From positions 24,530,975-24,594,974 of the forward strand of contig NC_134283.1 of assembly GCF_949628215.1 (NCBI RefSeq): 64,000 nucleotides of DNA, in the 5' to 3' direction. Position 1 is the stretch's first letter. Every line of letters begins with the position of its first letter. This document shows, piece after piece, positions 49,737 through 62,020 of this stretch. The position numbers were made by a program, and so were the translations under genes. The notes beneath the pieces were generated by a model. That model was not told where the DNA came from. It ran no database searches and worked only from the letters and a program-made list of their open reading frames with translations. Source of the DNA: Phalacrocorax aristotelis. Taxonomy: Eukaryota; Chordata; Aves; Suliformes; Phalacrocoracidae.

Positions 49737-51622
49737 ACAGGAGTTGGTTGGCACTCAGACTCCCCAGCAGCGTGGGGGCTCCTGCTCTGCCCGATGCCTG
49801 CCCTGAGTGTGGGCAGGGACAGGCAGGGGGGAGGCAGGGGAAAACATGGCTCCTCCATCATCCCCCCCTGCCAGCCACAGGATGCTCAGCCCAGCTGGCT
49901 GCAGGGAGGTGGGCAGGGGTCCTCCCGCTCCAGGTGCATGGACACTACCTGAGGAGGGAGGGAGGTGAGCGGATCATGGCCATGGGGTGCCGGCAGGGAA
50001 ACCTGCTGGGCACAGAGCTGGTGAGGAGTGGCCAGAGACACCCCGGGGCTAGGCAGTCCTGAGCAAAGAGGTTCCCCAAAATCTGTCCCTATGGCTCCGT
50101 CCTGGCCCTGGGAGAGGGCCTTGGTGGGGCTCAGCCAGCTTTTTGGAGGCAGGGAAGGGCCCTCCCGGGGCTGGGGAAGGAATTGCTTTCTGCTCTGTGT
50201 ACATCTAGGACGGAAAAAAATAGGAAGCCAAAGGCGAGCCCAGGCAGGCGGGCTCCCTGTGTAACGGGGCCATGGGCCATGCACTTGGCTCCTCTGGCTG
50301 GCTGTGCTGCTGCCTCTTTTTGAGGAAAACAGGCTGGGGAGAGGATGGGGCCAGGGCTCATCACCGCAGGCTTGCAGAAATCTAAAGCCACCCTAGCCAG
50401 TGCACTCGCATCCCACATCCCGCAGCTCTTGGAACCCCAACGCCAGCCCAGCCTGTCCTGCTGCCTCGCTCTGTCCCCCTGGCCGCAGCCTGTAGCCAGC
50501 ACCACTGGCATGCTCTCAGCCATAGGCATTTTGCTGGCTCTGTTGCTCACTGGGTGAATGGTTGCTGCATCCTCGTCCCCCTGGAGTTGCAGCAGCTGCA
50601 GCCGAGCATGGTCACCCTGTGGGAGCCAGCAGCTGAGCCCTGGTCTGGCTACGGGGCTGGTGGGGAAGGCACAGGGCATGCAGCTGGTGACAGCAGGGCT
50701 GCCCACCCCATAGCGTGTGAGGGGATGGCCACAGGTTGTTCTTAGACAGCCTTGAGCTTAGGCTTTGCACAGTCTCCCAAGGATCTCCGGGTCATGTCTC
50801 CTCCCTGACCATCCCTTGCAGGATGGGGTGCTGCTTTTTCCTGCGTCATGGCTGGCTCCATGCTGCCCCTCTGCTCCCAGGGCACTAGCAGTGGCTGTCC
50901 CCTCCCAGCAGGTCACCTGGGGACACGGTGCCCAGCGAGCATGTGGCAGCAAGCTGCCATGTCCCCCCTCCTCTGTCCTCTACAGGGCAGCTCCCACCGC
51001 CACAGGGACAACCACCAGCTGTCACTCGGGTCTAGCATGAGGACAATGGGTCCAGCCAGAGTGCAATGACATCCCTGGGGGTGCAAGCTCCTATATGGGC
51101 TGTATGTCCCTCTGCAAAGGGATGGTGACAGCAACCAGGGTGCTGTAACCTCTCAGGGCAGCTGTGGCCACCATGGTCCCAGTCTGTCCCTACCTCGCTG
51201 TGCCTCAAGGGCTTCCGCTGTCACTGGCTGCTCCTGGGAAAGTTGCGGCATCTCGGCACTGGGATGCTGCACATGGGGACAGGGAGCTACCAGTGCGACA
51301 TGGCCTGTGTCCCTGTCCCAGCAGCCGTGTCCCCAGCACGGGGCTATCCTGCCTGTGCCTGCCCCAGCTCCCCAACCTCCACACACCAGCCAGGGTGGCC
51401 TACCAAAGGTCAACACTATTGCCTCCTTGCCACTGGCCAACAGGAGAGGAGTTAATTTCCAGCAAACACAGGCAGATGCCTCCGCCAAAGATTTCCCAAG
51501 CAGTTATCAGCAGGAATTCGGTGAAGGCTGTGTCTAGACAGGCTGCAGCTCTGGGTGGCTGCTGGATAGAGTGGCATTTCCCTCCACACTTGTCAAGAGG
51601 CAGTCTGGAGATGATTAAGGGC

Positions 51623-51650
51623 TTTTTATTTTTTTTTTTTTTTCTTTTCT
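51623..51650 (+). repeat. T-rich homopolymer tract
   Basis: About 28 bp, nearly all T on the + strand, with single A and C interruptions, in a GC-rich setting. No retrocopy was recognised beside it. Confidence 0.8.
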
Positions 51651-54476
51651 TGGTCTCCTTTTCTGTCCGAGAACCAGCCTTGTTCCTCATCAGGCTTTTC
51701 TGCAGCTCATTCCTCCACACCCCCCAGCGAAACCTGCCTCTGCCCACCTCTGTCATCCCTCTGCTCCTCAACTTGGGCTCAGGCAGGGCGAGCCAGTGCC
51801 CGGGGCCCAGTGGTGCAGCCTGCTGCAGTGCCTGGTGAACAGGGCCAATATGAGCCATACCGCTAGCCTGCAGCACACTTTGCCTCCTGGCAGCAGGCAG
51901 GCACGTGAGCACTGTGCTCAGCCGGTAACCGCCATGCCTTGGTGAAGGCAATGGGCAGCAGCATGGCACAGACATCCTGCAGGCAGGAGCACAGGCAGTG
52001 CAGGGGGCTGAGCATGGGGTTGGGGAGCCCAACGTGCTCCCCAGGGTGGCCCCAGCGCCTTAACCTGTGCAGGGCAGAAGGAGCGAAAGCTTGTCTTCAT
52101 GAGCAAGCTGTAGTTGAGCAGTAAACGATGAGGCAAGAGGCTGGAAATCTGAGCTCTGGAGCCATTTCACCATCCTTTGACCTTGGCTGGGAGCAGACAG
52201 AGGAGGCAAGCAGAGCAGATCCTGCACAGGGGGAGGCTCCATCTGGGGGGGACGAAGCCCAACACACATCCCGTGGCTGCAGGCCAGCGGGTGCTGGGGG
52301 AGCACTCACCACTAGTGAACCCCGAACCCCTTTGCCTGCCAGGGACCACGTACATTCACAGGGCTTGTCTCAGCCCTGCCCCCACACCTGGCTCTGGCCT
52401 CCCCTGGGCAGCTGGGACATGCTGCCTGCCCCACTCTGGGGGACTCCCGGGGAGCCAGGACAGTGTCTTGCTCGCCAGCAGCAACTGCCAGCCGGGCTCA
52501 GGGATGGTGCAGGGGAGTAGGGCGTCCTCCTCCCCCTCCTCCTCCCCTACCAGCCACCAAGGGAGTCACTGCCTGGGAGGTGCTGCTGCTTCCCAAGCCC
52601 CTCGGGAAGCCCTGTCCCTTTGGCTCAAGGCAGGGGCAGCAGTTGCAGGCCAGGCTTGTCTGCCATGGCCATGGATGCAAAGGGCAGAGGCTGGGGTAAG
52701 ATTCCATGTGGAGCCATGGACACAATTACCTGGGGGAACTGGGCTTTTCTGTCCCACGCACCAGAAATGCCAGCCTGGGCAGGAAAAGGGTCTGGTGGGT
52801 GCCCTAGGCTGCCCTAGGGACGGACAGGGACTCCTCCCAGCAGCAGCAGCCAAATCCCTGCTGCACGCACAGTCCATGCAGCTGGGAGAGCTCAGCATGG
52901 AGCTGATGTGGCCATGCAAGGCTGTGTCAACACCATCTTGGGGCAGGGAGAAGGAACGGCATCGGGGCGGAGCTGGCATCGGCAGAGCAGCATGGCGGGA
53001 GCCCATCACAGTGCTGGTGCAGCTGGACCATGCTCCAGTCCCTGGGCTGTGGCAGCTGCAAGAAAGCATCTCCTGGTTGCTGGGTGGAGGTGAGGGATGA
53101 AGCTGCTTTGTGCTGGTGGACAACCTGGGTACAGTCATGCTGCCCGTGGAGATGGGGAGGGGGCTTCTGGAGGGCTAGCCAGCCCCCAGGGCCAGCCCTG
53201 TGCCCACATTAGGTGCATGCTGTGTGCGGCTGTCAACTAGGCAGGTGAACAGACGTGTGCGGTCAGGCTAAGCGAGAGGCAGCCAGCCTGCCCAGGCTCT
53301 GTTTGATGTGAGATATCAAAGTAGGAGGTGCTGAGTACCAACGCCTTCCTTGTCCCACTGTTGCTGAAGCAGGGAAGCATGTGCCATGCAGTGCTGGAGC
53401 TGCAGGAGATGGTCAGAGTGCGGGAAGGTGGTGTGCTGGTGGGACTGCATGGGGCACCGCCAGCCCTGCAGGACACCATCCTGCTCCAGACAGCAGGCAG
53501 TGCTGTATGCCCCAGCAATCTGCACCCTGTGAATCTCAGGGGGCTTGGTCCCCCCTGAGGCTGTTTTGGGGTGATGGTGTGACAGCTCTGGTAAGCCCCC
53601 TCCCCAGCAGGGAGGTGAGATGAGCTGGCAATGCTGGAAGCTTCCTACCCTAGGGCAGCAGGGTCTGTGGGTGCCAGCCGGCAGCATGCAGGCTGCCAGG
53701 TCTTTGTCCCAAGACCACTGGGAGGGAGCGCATCATACCTGCTCTGCAGGGACATCCCTGTCATGGTGGGCAACACAGGGCTGGGAGGTGAAGGACAGCA
53801 CTGCCTCTCCCTGGGCTGAGCTTAGCTAGGATGAGCAGCTTCCCTTGATCAAGAGAAGGCAGCATACATGACCTGGGGACCCACCGTGCTGTGTGTGGGG
53901 CAGATGCTCCGTGGCGGCCAACAGGTCACTCTGGTGCTCACTGCAGGACCAACTTACTGGTTGCTGGTACATAGGGCAATGTCTTTCTTTTCCAGTCTGG
54001 CCTTCTTACCTTACTCATTGCTGATTTGCCCTTCCTTTTTTCCCCCTCCACCCTTATTTTTCAAACTTAATTTTTATTATTCCCCTCCTCCAACCCCCAT
54101 GAGCCCCACCGCACCTGAGCAGAGGAGCTGCACTGCTCACCCTACCTGCTGGGTGCTCCCTGGCCAGCCTGGCCGGAGGGTCTGCCAGCATGGCGGAGCC
54201 TGGTTCTACAGGCACTGCAGGGAAGTGGCTCCTGAGTATCAGTCCTGATGTAACTTGTGTGCTTGATCTTTTACAACATCTCATCTCCTGCTTGCTGGGA
54301 GCACGACCCATTTAGGGCATTGTCTTTCAGCATCTTCTACTGCTCAGCTGGGTGGGCAGCAGGCAGGGCTGGGAAAGCAGGGGCCGGCAGGGGAAGTGAT
54401 TTACTAACTGGGCTCCTCTCATGTCCAGGCAATGCTGCACACACAGTCCCACTCCCCCTCTCCCTTGCTGAAGCAG

Positions 54477-54502
54477 AGATAAGATGATAAAGCCAGGATA
54501 AG
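54477..54502 (+). promoter_or_regulatory. GATA motif cluster
   Basis: AGATAA (54477-54482) and TGATAA (54485-54490) both fit WGATAR. GGATAAG (54496-54502) is a third, weaker match. Three GATA cores in 26 bp lie about 5 kb upstream of miR-143 and 1.3 kb upstream of the CArG/MEF2 pair. Confidence 0.4.
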
Positions 54503-55820
54503 CAGCCAAGAGTGCTGGCAGCTTAATGAGCTCCAGCCACACCACAGCCATGCCTCCAGGAGAGGAGAGGGAGCCTCACTACTCCCTGCCCACTCCAACT
54601 CCAAGCTCTTTACTGGGTTTGTGTGAGCTCCTGCACACCTGCCATGCCAAGGAGCATCCCCTCCACCAGCTCCTCCGGCCAGCTTCAGCTGGGAGCTATG
54701 CAGGAGTGGGGTGAGGAGTAGAGCCCAGGGAGCAAGGAGGATGCTGGAGCAGCCGCTCTGCACTGCTTGGGAACGGTGTCCACAGGGAGCTCTCCTCGCA
54801 GTGCTCTGGGTTCCCACCAGCCCTTCCCAGTGAGGGCTGGAGGCCCATGACGTGATGGCCTGACCCCACTGGGACTTCACCCCTGCACCACTTCCTCCGG
54901 ACTGGGAACGTGACGTGTAAACAGAGTGAGAGGGCTGGTGCCGGAGCCCGCTCCCACGCTCCATGTGCCCCAGGGCTGACACCAGGGCCAGCAGGCGTCA
55001 GTCCTTGCAGTGGGCTCCCCGTACCCCCAAAATTCCTTCCAGTGGTCGGCTGGGGAGAGGGAGGCAGCTCTGGGAGGAGGAAACCAGCTAAGGATGGAGA
55101 GATGGTAGCTGGGGGGCTGGGGGCAGTGGGGAAGAGCTGAGGCCGTGGGAAAGGCAATGACCAGGCTGCTGTGTGCCTTGACTCTTGCTTAACCATGCTG
55201 CTTCTAGTTGTGGATCCTCTCCCTGCTGCTCCTGCCCCTCCAGAGGCTCTTTCTCACCCCCAAGCCAGGCTTTGGTGTTGTTGGAGGGTTTCAGTGTCTT
55301 GCTGAAGTGGCCAGCACCAGCAGCTTTGCAGGAGCTGGTGGGTCCTGCATGGCAGCACAGGACTGGGCACGGTGGTGGCCAGGCAGGGATGGTGAGGTTT
55401 GTCCCCTGCCCTGGGGTGACAAATGGGGAGATGTAAGCTTGCATTTGTAGCCTGGAGGTGGCAGAGGCCTCATCTGTTCCCGGGGTCCCTCCTGCTGTCC
55501 ACACCGTGCCACCACACTGTGCTTCAAGTGTGGTGCAGAGGAGCCCAGCTCTCTGCAGACACCAAATCAGGCAATTTCTCCCCTCACTCTGGCACCAGGA
55601 GAGGGGCTGCCCACCTGGGAGGAAGGAGCACAAACCAGATGCGCTCTGCCCTCTGCACCCATCTCCTGCTCTCAGTCCCCCAGACCTGCTCCTTTGTTCT
55701 TGGCATTATAACTTATCCCAGCAAAAGCCAGTGAGAAAGAGCAGCATCCCTCTGGGCCCCCTTGGCTCGTCCTCAGCATGGGAGATGGGGGCCGCTCAGT
55801 CTCCAAATCTGCCTTTTTGA

Positions 55821-55830
55821 CCATAAAAGG
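55821..55830. promoter_or_regulatory. Perfect CArG box (SRF site)
   Basis: CCATAAAAGG fits CC(A/T)6GG exactly. It is the only perfect match I found in the 40-64 kb interval. It lies 3.65 kb upstream of the miR-143 hairpin and 49 bp before a perfect MEF2 box. SRF/myocardin control of miR-143/145 through an upstream CArG element a few kb away is established in mouse, so this is the likely counterpart. Occupancy is inferred. Confidence 0.65.
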
Positions 55831-55878
55831 GCAGGCATGCCACAGCCCCTGCAGGAGGATGGGAAAGGGAAGGCAGAG

Positions 55879-55888
55879 CTATTTATAG
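55879..55888. promoter_or_regulatory. Perfect MEF2 site next to the CArG box
   Basis: CTATTTATAG fits YTA(A/T)4TAR exactly. It is followed about 90 bp later by CCTTTGATTTAAT, which contains a TCF/LEF-type CTTTGAT core. Together with the CArG box it makes a compact muscle-type regulatory module between about 55.69 and 56.00 kb. Confidence 0.55.
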
Positions 55889-58800
55889 CTGAACATCAGG
55901 ACCTCAGCCTGAACTCGGGGTTAATCAGCCTGCGACCAGATTAGGATCTCCCTTGGCCCCTCCATTTTCTCATAAACCTTTGATTTAATACGAGTCCTGG
56001 TGAGGGAGTGGGGGAAGGAAAGGAGGGAAGAGGCACCTCTTCTCTGCAGAGGCCACCATTGTCCATGGGGGATGGAGATGCTGGGAGAGCTGGAAGGCCC
56101 CAGTGGGAAGAAGTGTTGGAGCTGTCCTGCCACCAGCTTGTGCTGCGAAGTGACAGCCAGCAGCATCCCTGTGTGATCACTTCCTGTGAGGGACACTCAG
56201 CAGGCAGCAGAAGCTGCCCTGGGGTCAGTCCCTTAAATTTCTACTGAGTTGAGTGAGTCCTTCCATCATCCCAGTCCTCGCCACCCAGGAGGGGACACCT
56301 GGGGGGAGCTCTTGGTCAGGATTTACCTTGTCTGGTGTCACCTAGCAACGAGTCCCTCAGCCAGCGGGAGGTGGCATCAGGGCTGCTTGGGTAGCTGATG
56401 ACCTGAACTGGATCAAAGCTCAGCTGGGGCAAGGACGGAGCCCCAAAAGCTAGTGGAGATCAGTCTTTTGGGGGCCAGGAGGAGGGGAAAGGGCACCTGC
56501 ATGGGGCTGAGCATCACCTTGTGCCTTCCACCCTCCTCCAGAGAGCAGGCTGAACCCCAGAACCCTCCTGGCTCTGGGGTTCAGGCTTCCCTCAAAAGCG
56601 CAGGTCTGGCCTCATGCCTGGCCTCTTCAGGCTGGAGAATTTTAAGGAGGAAACAAATCCCAACTGTTATTAAAAAAGGACATTTCCTGCAGCAGTGGCC
56701 TGCCTGGAGAGGGGAAAGGGCGCTGTGTTGTAACCACGGGGAGGGCTGAGTTCTGACTCAGCCCAGCACCACCAGGGAGGCAGCTCATGGACACCAAGTG
56801 CTCACCCGCCTGCTCCCATCCTCCTGGCACCCACTGGCAGCGGCAGGGCAGGCAAGCAGAGGAAGCGGCTCAGCAGAGGCAAAGGCTGGAGGTGAGCAGC
56901 GGGTAGGAGCAAGGGCAATGCCAGGCAGTGCTGGAATGACCAGGGAACAGGGACTGTCCTGGGCCTGCATGCTGTGCCCCAGGTACCCTCCGGAGACCCT
57001 CGGCCAGGGGATGCAGTGGTGGCTGGTGGTCCTGCCAGCATCAGCAGGACTATAAGTCCAGACATTTGTTGGTCTGGTTTCTTCTTCTGAAGCCACGTGG
57101 CGTGTTCATACCCACATGAGCAACGTGACAAGCAACTGAGGGCTGGAGCTCTCCTCCTGGCAGGCACTGCTCGGGGGACACCAGTGTCCCCCAACACAGA
57201 GGTCCCCAGCAGCAACATGAGTGCTGGGGACCAGAGGGTGGTGGCCGGACGGCACGCTGGTAGCAGCCTCCTTTCCTTGGGAAACTGGGATAAAACCGAG
57301 TGTGGAGACAAGGGAGAACGGGGAGGCCCTGCAGCACCGGCTTTTTTGCCCCATCTTGGGACGAGAAGGTTGTGACTTGGACATCGGAGGCAGGGTGAGG
57401 ATGCCTCCCTCCTCCCAAGACCTCTCCTCGGGCAGGGGCAGGCGAGCCCCAGCAGATGTTTTGCCTCCAGCCCAGCAGGATGCACAGCCCAGCACATTCC
57501 TCCAGCCTTTCTTGGTATTTCTTTCCCCGCCGCCACCTCCCTGGGGATGGCAGCTGAGGTCTCCTTGCTCCACACTGTGGGGGCAGAGAAGGCTCCATCC
57601 CAGCTTTTCTCACCAGGGTCAGGGCAGTGGCAGGGAAAGGACAGGGGCCATCCCTGGGCCCCACTGCGGGACTCCCTGCACACCTGGGGACGTGCCAGCC
57701 ACCCACTGGGAGAGGGGAACGTGCCCCATGCCATTGGGCTTTGGGCACATATGGCTTCTAGCAATCAAAGGGAGGCCTTTGAGTGGCTATCATAGGGTTT
57801 CTTGTATGCACAGAGCTGTTGGCATTGCTGTCCTCAGTCCTGTGGCATGCTGGGCACCAAGGGGGCCCCCATGGCAGCTGCCCAGGAAAGGACTTGAGAG
57901 CTCATGGCTCCACACCACCATGCTGACTGCCACCCTCTGTCTCTTACAGGCTCAGCCATGGGAGTCCCCGGGTGTATCAAGGCTGCCAAAGGCACATGAC
58001 AACTGTACAGTCCTGGAGACATGGCCAGCAGTGAGATATGGGCAGAGCTGGCATACTGCCAGCACGGGCACCACTGCGTGCCCTTTCCCTGGGCACAGGT
58101 AGCCACATGCTGCGGACAAACCTGCCCCTGCTCCCCACTACCGAGCCATGCAAAGCAGGGCTGGTTCCCAGGGTACACTGCAGTGCTGCACATCGCTCCT
58201 TGCTAAAAGCATAGTGGCCCCTCCCCAGGGATGTGCATGGGGCTGGGGTGCTGCCCGGTGGGGACAGCAGCAAAGCAGAGGCTTCGCAAAGGCGTAGGGT
58301 GACAGGAGGGTCCCTGCAGCACCTCCCCTGGATCCAGGTCCCTGTGGCTGTTCCCACACTTGGCCGGGGCTCAGGGTTGGCCCAGCCATGGCTGGTATGG
58401 AGATAACCCCATGCCTGCTCCCAAACCTCCTTCCTGATAGATGCTGCAAGCTTGGGGCACCATGGGGCTCTTTTCCCCACTCTTTCCTACCAAGAACCGC
58501 AAGCAGCAGACAGGGGAGCCCCGCACATTGCACAGAGTCATTTCTGTCCCTGTTCCCAGCTGGGTGCACCCGGCTGGGGGGGCCAGTGCCGGATGCAGGA
58601 GCTCATGCCAGAGATGGGCCATCTGCTTCTTGTCAGGCTGCTGGGAGCGCCACGGCTGCCGGGGCCCAGCAGCAGGATGCGGTTGTGATAGATGGTCTGT
58701 TTATCACGTTTCGGCTCTGCTCAGGAAGTTAGAGTTCGCCTGCGAAAGACATTTTTGGGCTTGGCCACTCCCTCCATCCTCCCTCTCCTCCTGCTTCCCC

Positions 58801-59473
58801 CTGGATCCTCACCCTTGGGCAAAGGTCCAGGAGGCACCCCTCTTACAGCCCCTGGCCCTTGCTCATGGGAAGGACTGGGCTCAGTCCTGCCACTCTGGGA
58901 ATGGATTGGGCTGATGTCTGAGGTCAGGAAGCTGAGGCTGAAGCCTTCCCACAGGTGCTGGCCAGCTGCAGGCTCTACTCTGATGGGGACTGGGACAGGG
59001 ACAGGGGTGGGGAGGGACAGCAGGAGCTTTTACACACTCCTCATCCCCCGGGGTGGGGAAGGGGCAGAGGGCAGGCAGGGATGCACTGGGTGATGCCCAC
59101 GGCCCCAAACTGTCCTGAGGTGTCCTGGCCCCACTGAGTGGCAGCCCTGCGCCCTGGGGGGAATCCTGTCACACTCACCCTCTCGCCCAGCTCTGCACCA
59201 GCTTGTGGGAGGGGAACATGGATTTAGAGGCAGAACCCCCCCAACCTGTCCCTATCCCTGTCCGTCCCTGCAGAGCTGGCGCCAGGCTGATCTACCAAGC
59301 CCAGATCTGTCCTGCCATCGTGCTGGGGCTGGGCACAGGGGATGCAGGCACATGGCTTGGGGGAGGGTGGGAAGACCCTTTTCCCTGCACCCAGCCAGGC
59401 AGGCAGACACACAGCCTTGCCATGGCACGACCCATGGATGCACGGCAGCTGCAGTGAGGGTCACTGCAGCTCC

Positions 59474-59568
59474 TCCATGTCTCCCAGCCCAAGGTGCAGT
59501 GCTGCATCTCTGGTCAATTGGGAGTCTGAGATGAAGCACTGTAGCTCGGGAAGGGAGGAACTGTGCAC
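59474..59568 (+). ncRNA. MIR143: miR-143 precursor
   Basis: The hairpin arms pair across a short loop (TCAATTGGGAG). The 5p product lies at 59493-59513 (GGTGCAGTGCTGCATCTCTG and on). The 3p product lies at 59527-59547, 21 nt starting TGAGATGAAGCACTGTAGCT, identical to the vertebrate miR-143-3p I know, including the seed GAGATGA. Outer stem sequence (GTCTCCCAGCC ... GGGAAGGGAG) also resembles the human precursor. The base after the 3p arm is G where human has A. This is a smooth-muscle and mesenchymal microRNA targeting actin-dynamics and KLF/ELK1 mRNAs. Confidence 0.98.
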
Positions 59569-59881
59569 CCTGGGGACCTCCAGGACCCTCCACCCGCTGG
59601 GATGAGTCACAGAAGGAGAGCTGACCCCTTGCTACAGGAAAGGGCTCACCCCAAAACTCCAGATTCCTGCAGAGAGCAAGGAGGGAGAGGAAGGTGGGGA
59701 GCCTTCTCCTTGCAGCAGAGGGACCCCTGTGTCTGCTTGGCACTAGTCAGAGGGGTCACACAGAAATGTGGAAGCTTTCTGTGGTGGGGGGACAGCAGGG
59801 ATGCAGCAGCAGCACCTATGATGAGCCACCACGGAGCCCAGCCAGCGGTGAGGATGCTCAGGGCTGGTGGAGAGCCCAGGT

Positions 59882-59971
59882 CGCCGTGCCCTCAGGGTCC
59901 AGTTTTCCCAGGAATCCCTTAGGCGCTACGTTGGGGATTCCTGGAAATACTGTTCTTGGGGCCACGGCTCG
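59882..59971 (+). ncRNA. MIR145: miR-145 precursor
   Basis: The 5p product lies at 59897-59919, 23 nt starting GTCCAGTTTTCCCAGGAATC, identical to the vertebrate miR-145-5p I know. The 3p product lies at 59935-59956 (GGATTCCTGGAAATACTGTT and on). The terminal loop (TTAGGCGCTACGTTGG) differs from human at several positions, as loops usually do. The hairpin lies 350 nt after miR-143-3p on the same strand, so both should come from one primary transcript. It promotes the contractile smooth-muscle state. Confidence 0.98.
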
Positions 59972-60255
59972 GCGGCTGGAGATGGCCCATCCCACAGGGA
60001 GCCACAGCCTGCAGAAGAGCCGGTGACTGAGGTACGGGACCACTTGGGGGGCTGCGACTGGGAGGGGGAGCCCCCTGGCTACCCCAAACATGGGGAGATG
60101 GGCAACCCAGCCCAGGCAGCCCCAGCTGCCCCATGCCGGGGGGGGTGATGGATGTCCCCATGGGTCACCGCTCACTGCAAGAGGATGCAGCTGGTGGGCA
60201 GATGGCCTTGTCCACCGCTCCTGCCCTGCACGTGCCACCTAGCCAACCTGGGGTG

Positions 60256-60261
60256 AATAAA
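60256..60261 (+). terminator. Candidate polyadenylation signal of the miR-143/145 transcript
   Basis: AATAAA in GGTGAATAAACGTC, about 300 bp after the miR-145 hairpin. It is followed within 40 bp by a T/G-rich stretch (CTGTCCTTTGGGGCTGGG) that could serve as the downstream element. Confidence 0.45.
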
Positions 60262-62020
60262 CGTCTTGCCTCCCAAGTGACTCTCTCCTGGCCTGTCCTT
60301 TGGGGCTGGGAGCAGGGTGGGAGCCTATGGTCTGGTGCCAGCACAGTTTGGGGCAGAAAGGAAGGACAAGAGCCACCTGTGGAGCATAGCCCAGGGAGCT
60401 GCTCTGTGCTTCCTCTGTTGTCCCCCTCCATGTCCCTCCTAGCTCCCAGCCCTGCTGTGCTCCTGCAAAGCAAACTGATGCACCATCCCTGCTGCTGCTG
60501 GGCAGTGCGAGCACCCCAGGCTGCGGCTGCCTCATCCGGGAGCTGGTATCTTTCCCTGCAGCTTCCCAGGCTCTCAGGTCCACCCCACATTAATCACATC
60601 CCTGCCAGCACTGGAGCCCCCAGCTTGCCGACCTGACCTGACTCCCTGGGGGCTCCCGGCGCTGCAGGAGAACCTCTGCCCTGCGACCCGCTGCTTGCAT
60701 GGGGTCCTGCCTGCAGGTGCAGCAGGCAGGTGCAGGCAGCGTGGCCAGGTAGGGCGGCCAGGGCAGGTGGCAGTGCTGCTTAGGCCAGAGGAGGCATGCT
60801 GGGCTGCCCACCCTGCCAGCCCTGCCTACCCCTGGGCCCCTGCCAGAGCATCCAGCAAGCAGGCCCTGCAGGGGCTGCGGCTGCCTGGCTCCCTCCCGGG
60901 CACCTTCATCCCATGCAGCAGCAGAATTGTCCTCACATCACCGGAGAAACAGCCAGTGTCCCCTCCTTCCCCAGGCATGCTGTCCCCATGTCCCCTCTCC
61001 AGCTCATGCTCTGCCTGCGCTGATGCCAGCCTTGGATGGGGAGACTCAAAGCCTGTTCTGGGTGGGTGCTGTGGGGACAGGGACCCAGCTTGCCCCCGCT
61101 CTGGTTACTGTTCATGGCTGAGCAATGGATGAGTATCATCCCCTTGCCCTGGCTGTAAGAACAGTGTGGGGTGAGGGGCAGCACTGGGTGCCAGGGGACA
61201 CAGTGGGGTGGTCGAGCTGATACCCATCTCCCAGCCAGGATAGGTGAGAGGCCCTAATCCTTCAGCCATCCCCACCCCCAAATGCAGCCAGACCTATTTA
61301 CCCGTAAGGTGGACAGACACCCATATCAGGGATAGGTCCCTGGGGACAGCAATGTGATGCTGACATAACTGCCACGCCACGCCGCTGGCATGGCACACCC
61401 TGCACATCATGCAGCCCTCTCCCACTGGGCCATTCCCGGCTCGCCAGCCTGTGCCGAAATGCTCCAGGGCTAACTGCCTCCACGCCCATCACGCTGACTC
61501 AGCAGGGCGCACCCAGCTCAACCTGGTGGGGCTCGGCACCAACACGGGGCCACGCATCACCCACGCCTCCTGTGACCAGCACCTCCCCGTGGGGACCCTC
61601 CCATGCGTGCCCAAGTCTTCTCCCCACAGCTGGCAGGGAAAAGCTGGACAAACCACGCCTGCCTGCATCTGGTGCTGCCTGCAGTGCTCACTGCCCACTC
61701 TGCTGGGACCCAAAGGCTGGCAGCCCATTTGAGCAGCTGGAAGGGGCACCAGGCTGCTGCTGTTTGGTTTCCCAAGGCTCCCAGTGGGGTTTGGTGTGCC
61801 TGGAACGGGCGGGTGGATGGGACAGGGCTGGGAGGGCAAAAAGATCCCATGCAGAGGGGCCACCCCAAAACCCAGCCGGAGGAGGGCAACAATGAGGAAA
61901 GTCCTTCCCGTCCCACACGAGGAAGAAAAGTGGAAATCACAAAACCTCTCTGGAAATGACAAGCCAAAACCCAAACCCATCCTCCCCCGACCCAACAGCT
62001 CCCCCCTCCCCCAAACAGCA
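60262..62020. other. GC-rich noncoding DNA downstream of miR-145
   Basis: No gene, repeat family or motif cluster recognised. The open frames are GC-rich noise. Confidence 0.5.

Larger units (their letters stand above)
40238..59473. other. Noncoding region between IL17B and miR-143
   Basis: GC-rich DNA without a supportable protein gene. Open frames of up to about 320 codons occur, but they are proline-, glycine- and cysteine-rich, overlap in many frames, and lack domain resemblance or splice signals. By synteny this is the interval of the CARMN/MIR143HG host transcript and its muscle enhancers. AT-rich islands at 43.44-43.56, 46.02-46.28, 49.20-49.55 and 55.69-56.00 kb stand out from the background and carry the motifs listed separately. 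No CR1 copy lies in this 19 kb, in contrast to the left half of the window. Confidence 0.6.
49462..60275 (+). ncRNA. CARMN: Putative CARMN/MIR143HG-type host transcript
   Basis: In mammals miR-143 and miR-145 are processed from the CARMN/MIR143HG lncRNA transcribed in the same direction. Here a candidate start near 49462, a first-exon donor at 49633, the two hairpins at 59.5 and 59.9 kb and an AATAAA at 60256 fit a + strand transcript. Internal exons could not be called, because lncRNA sequence is poorly conserved. The ends are hypotheses; the existence of some + strand primary transcript over the hairpins is much safer. Confidence 0.4.

Noticed and set aside
56802-57764. 320-codon minus-strand open frame, and the 307-codon + frame at 52177-53100
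   Set aside because: Low-complexity Pro/Gly/Ser/Cys composition, overlapping frames on several strands, no domain resemblance and no splice context. In GC-rich DNA long stop-free runs arise by chance.
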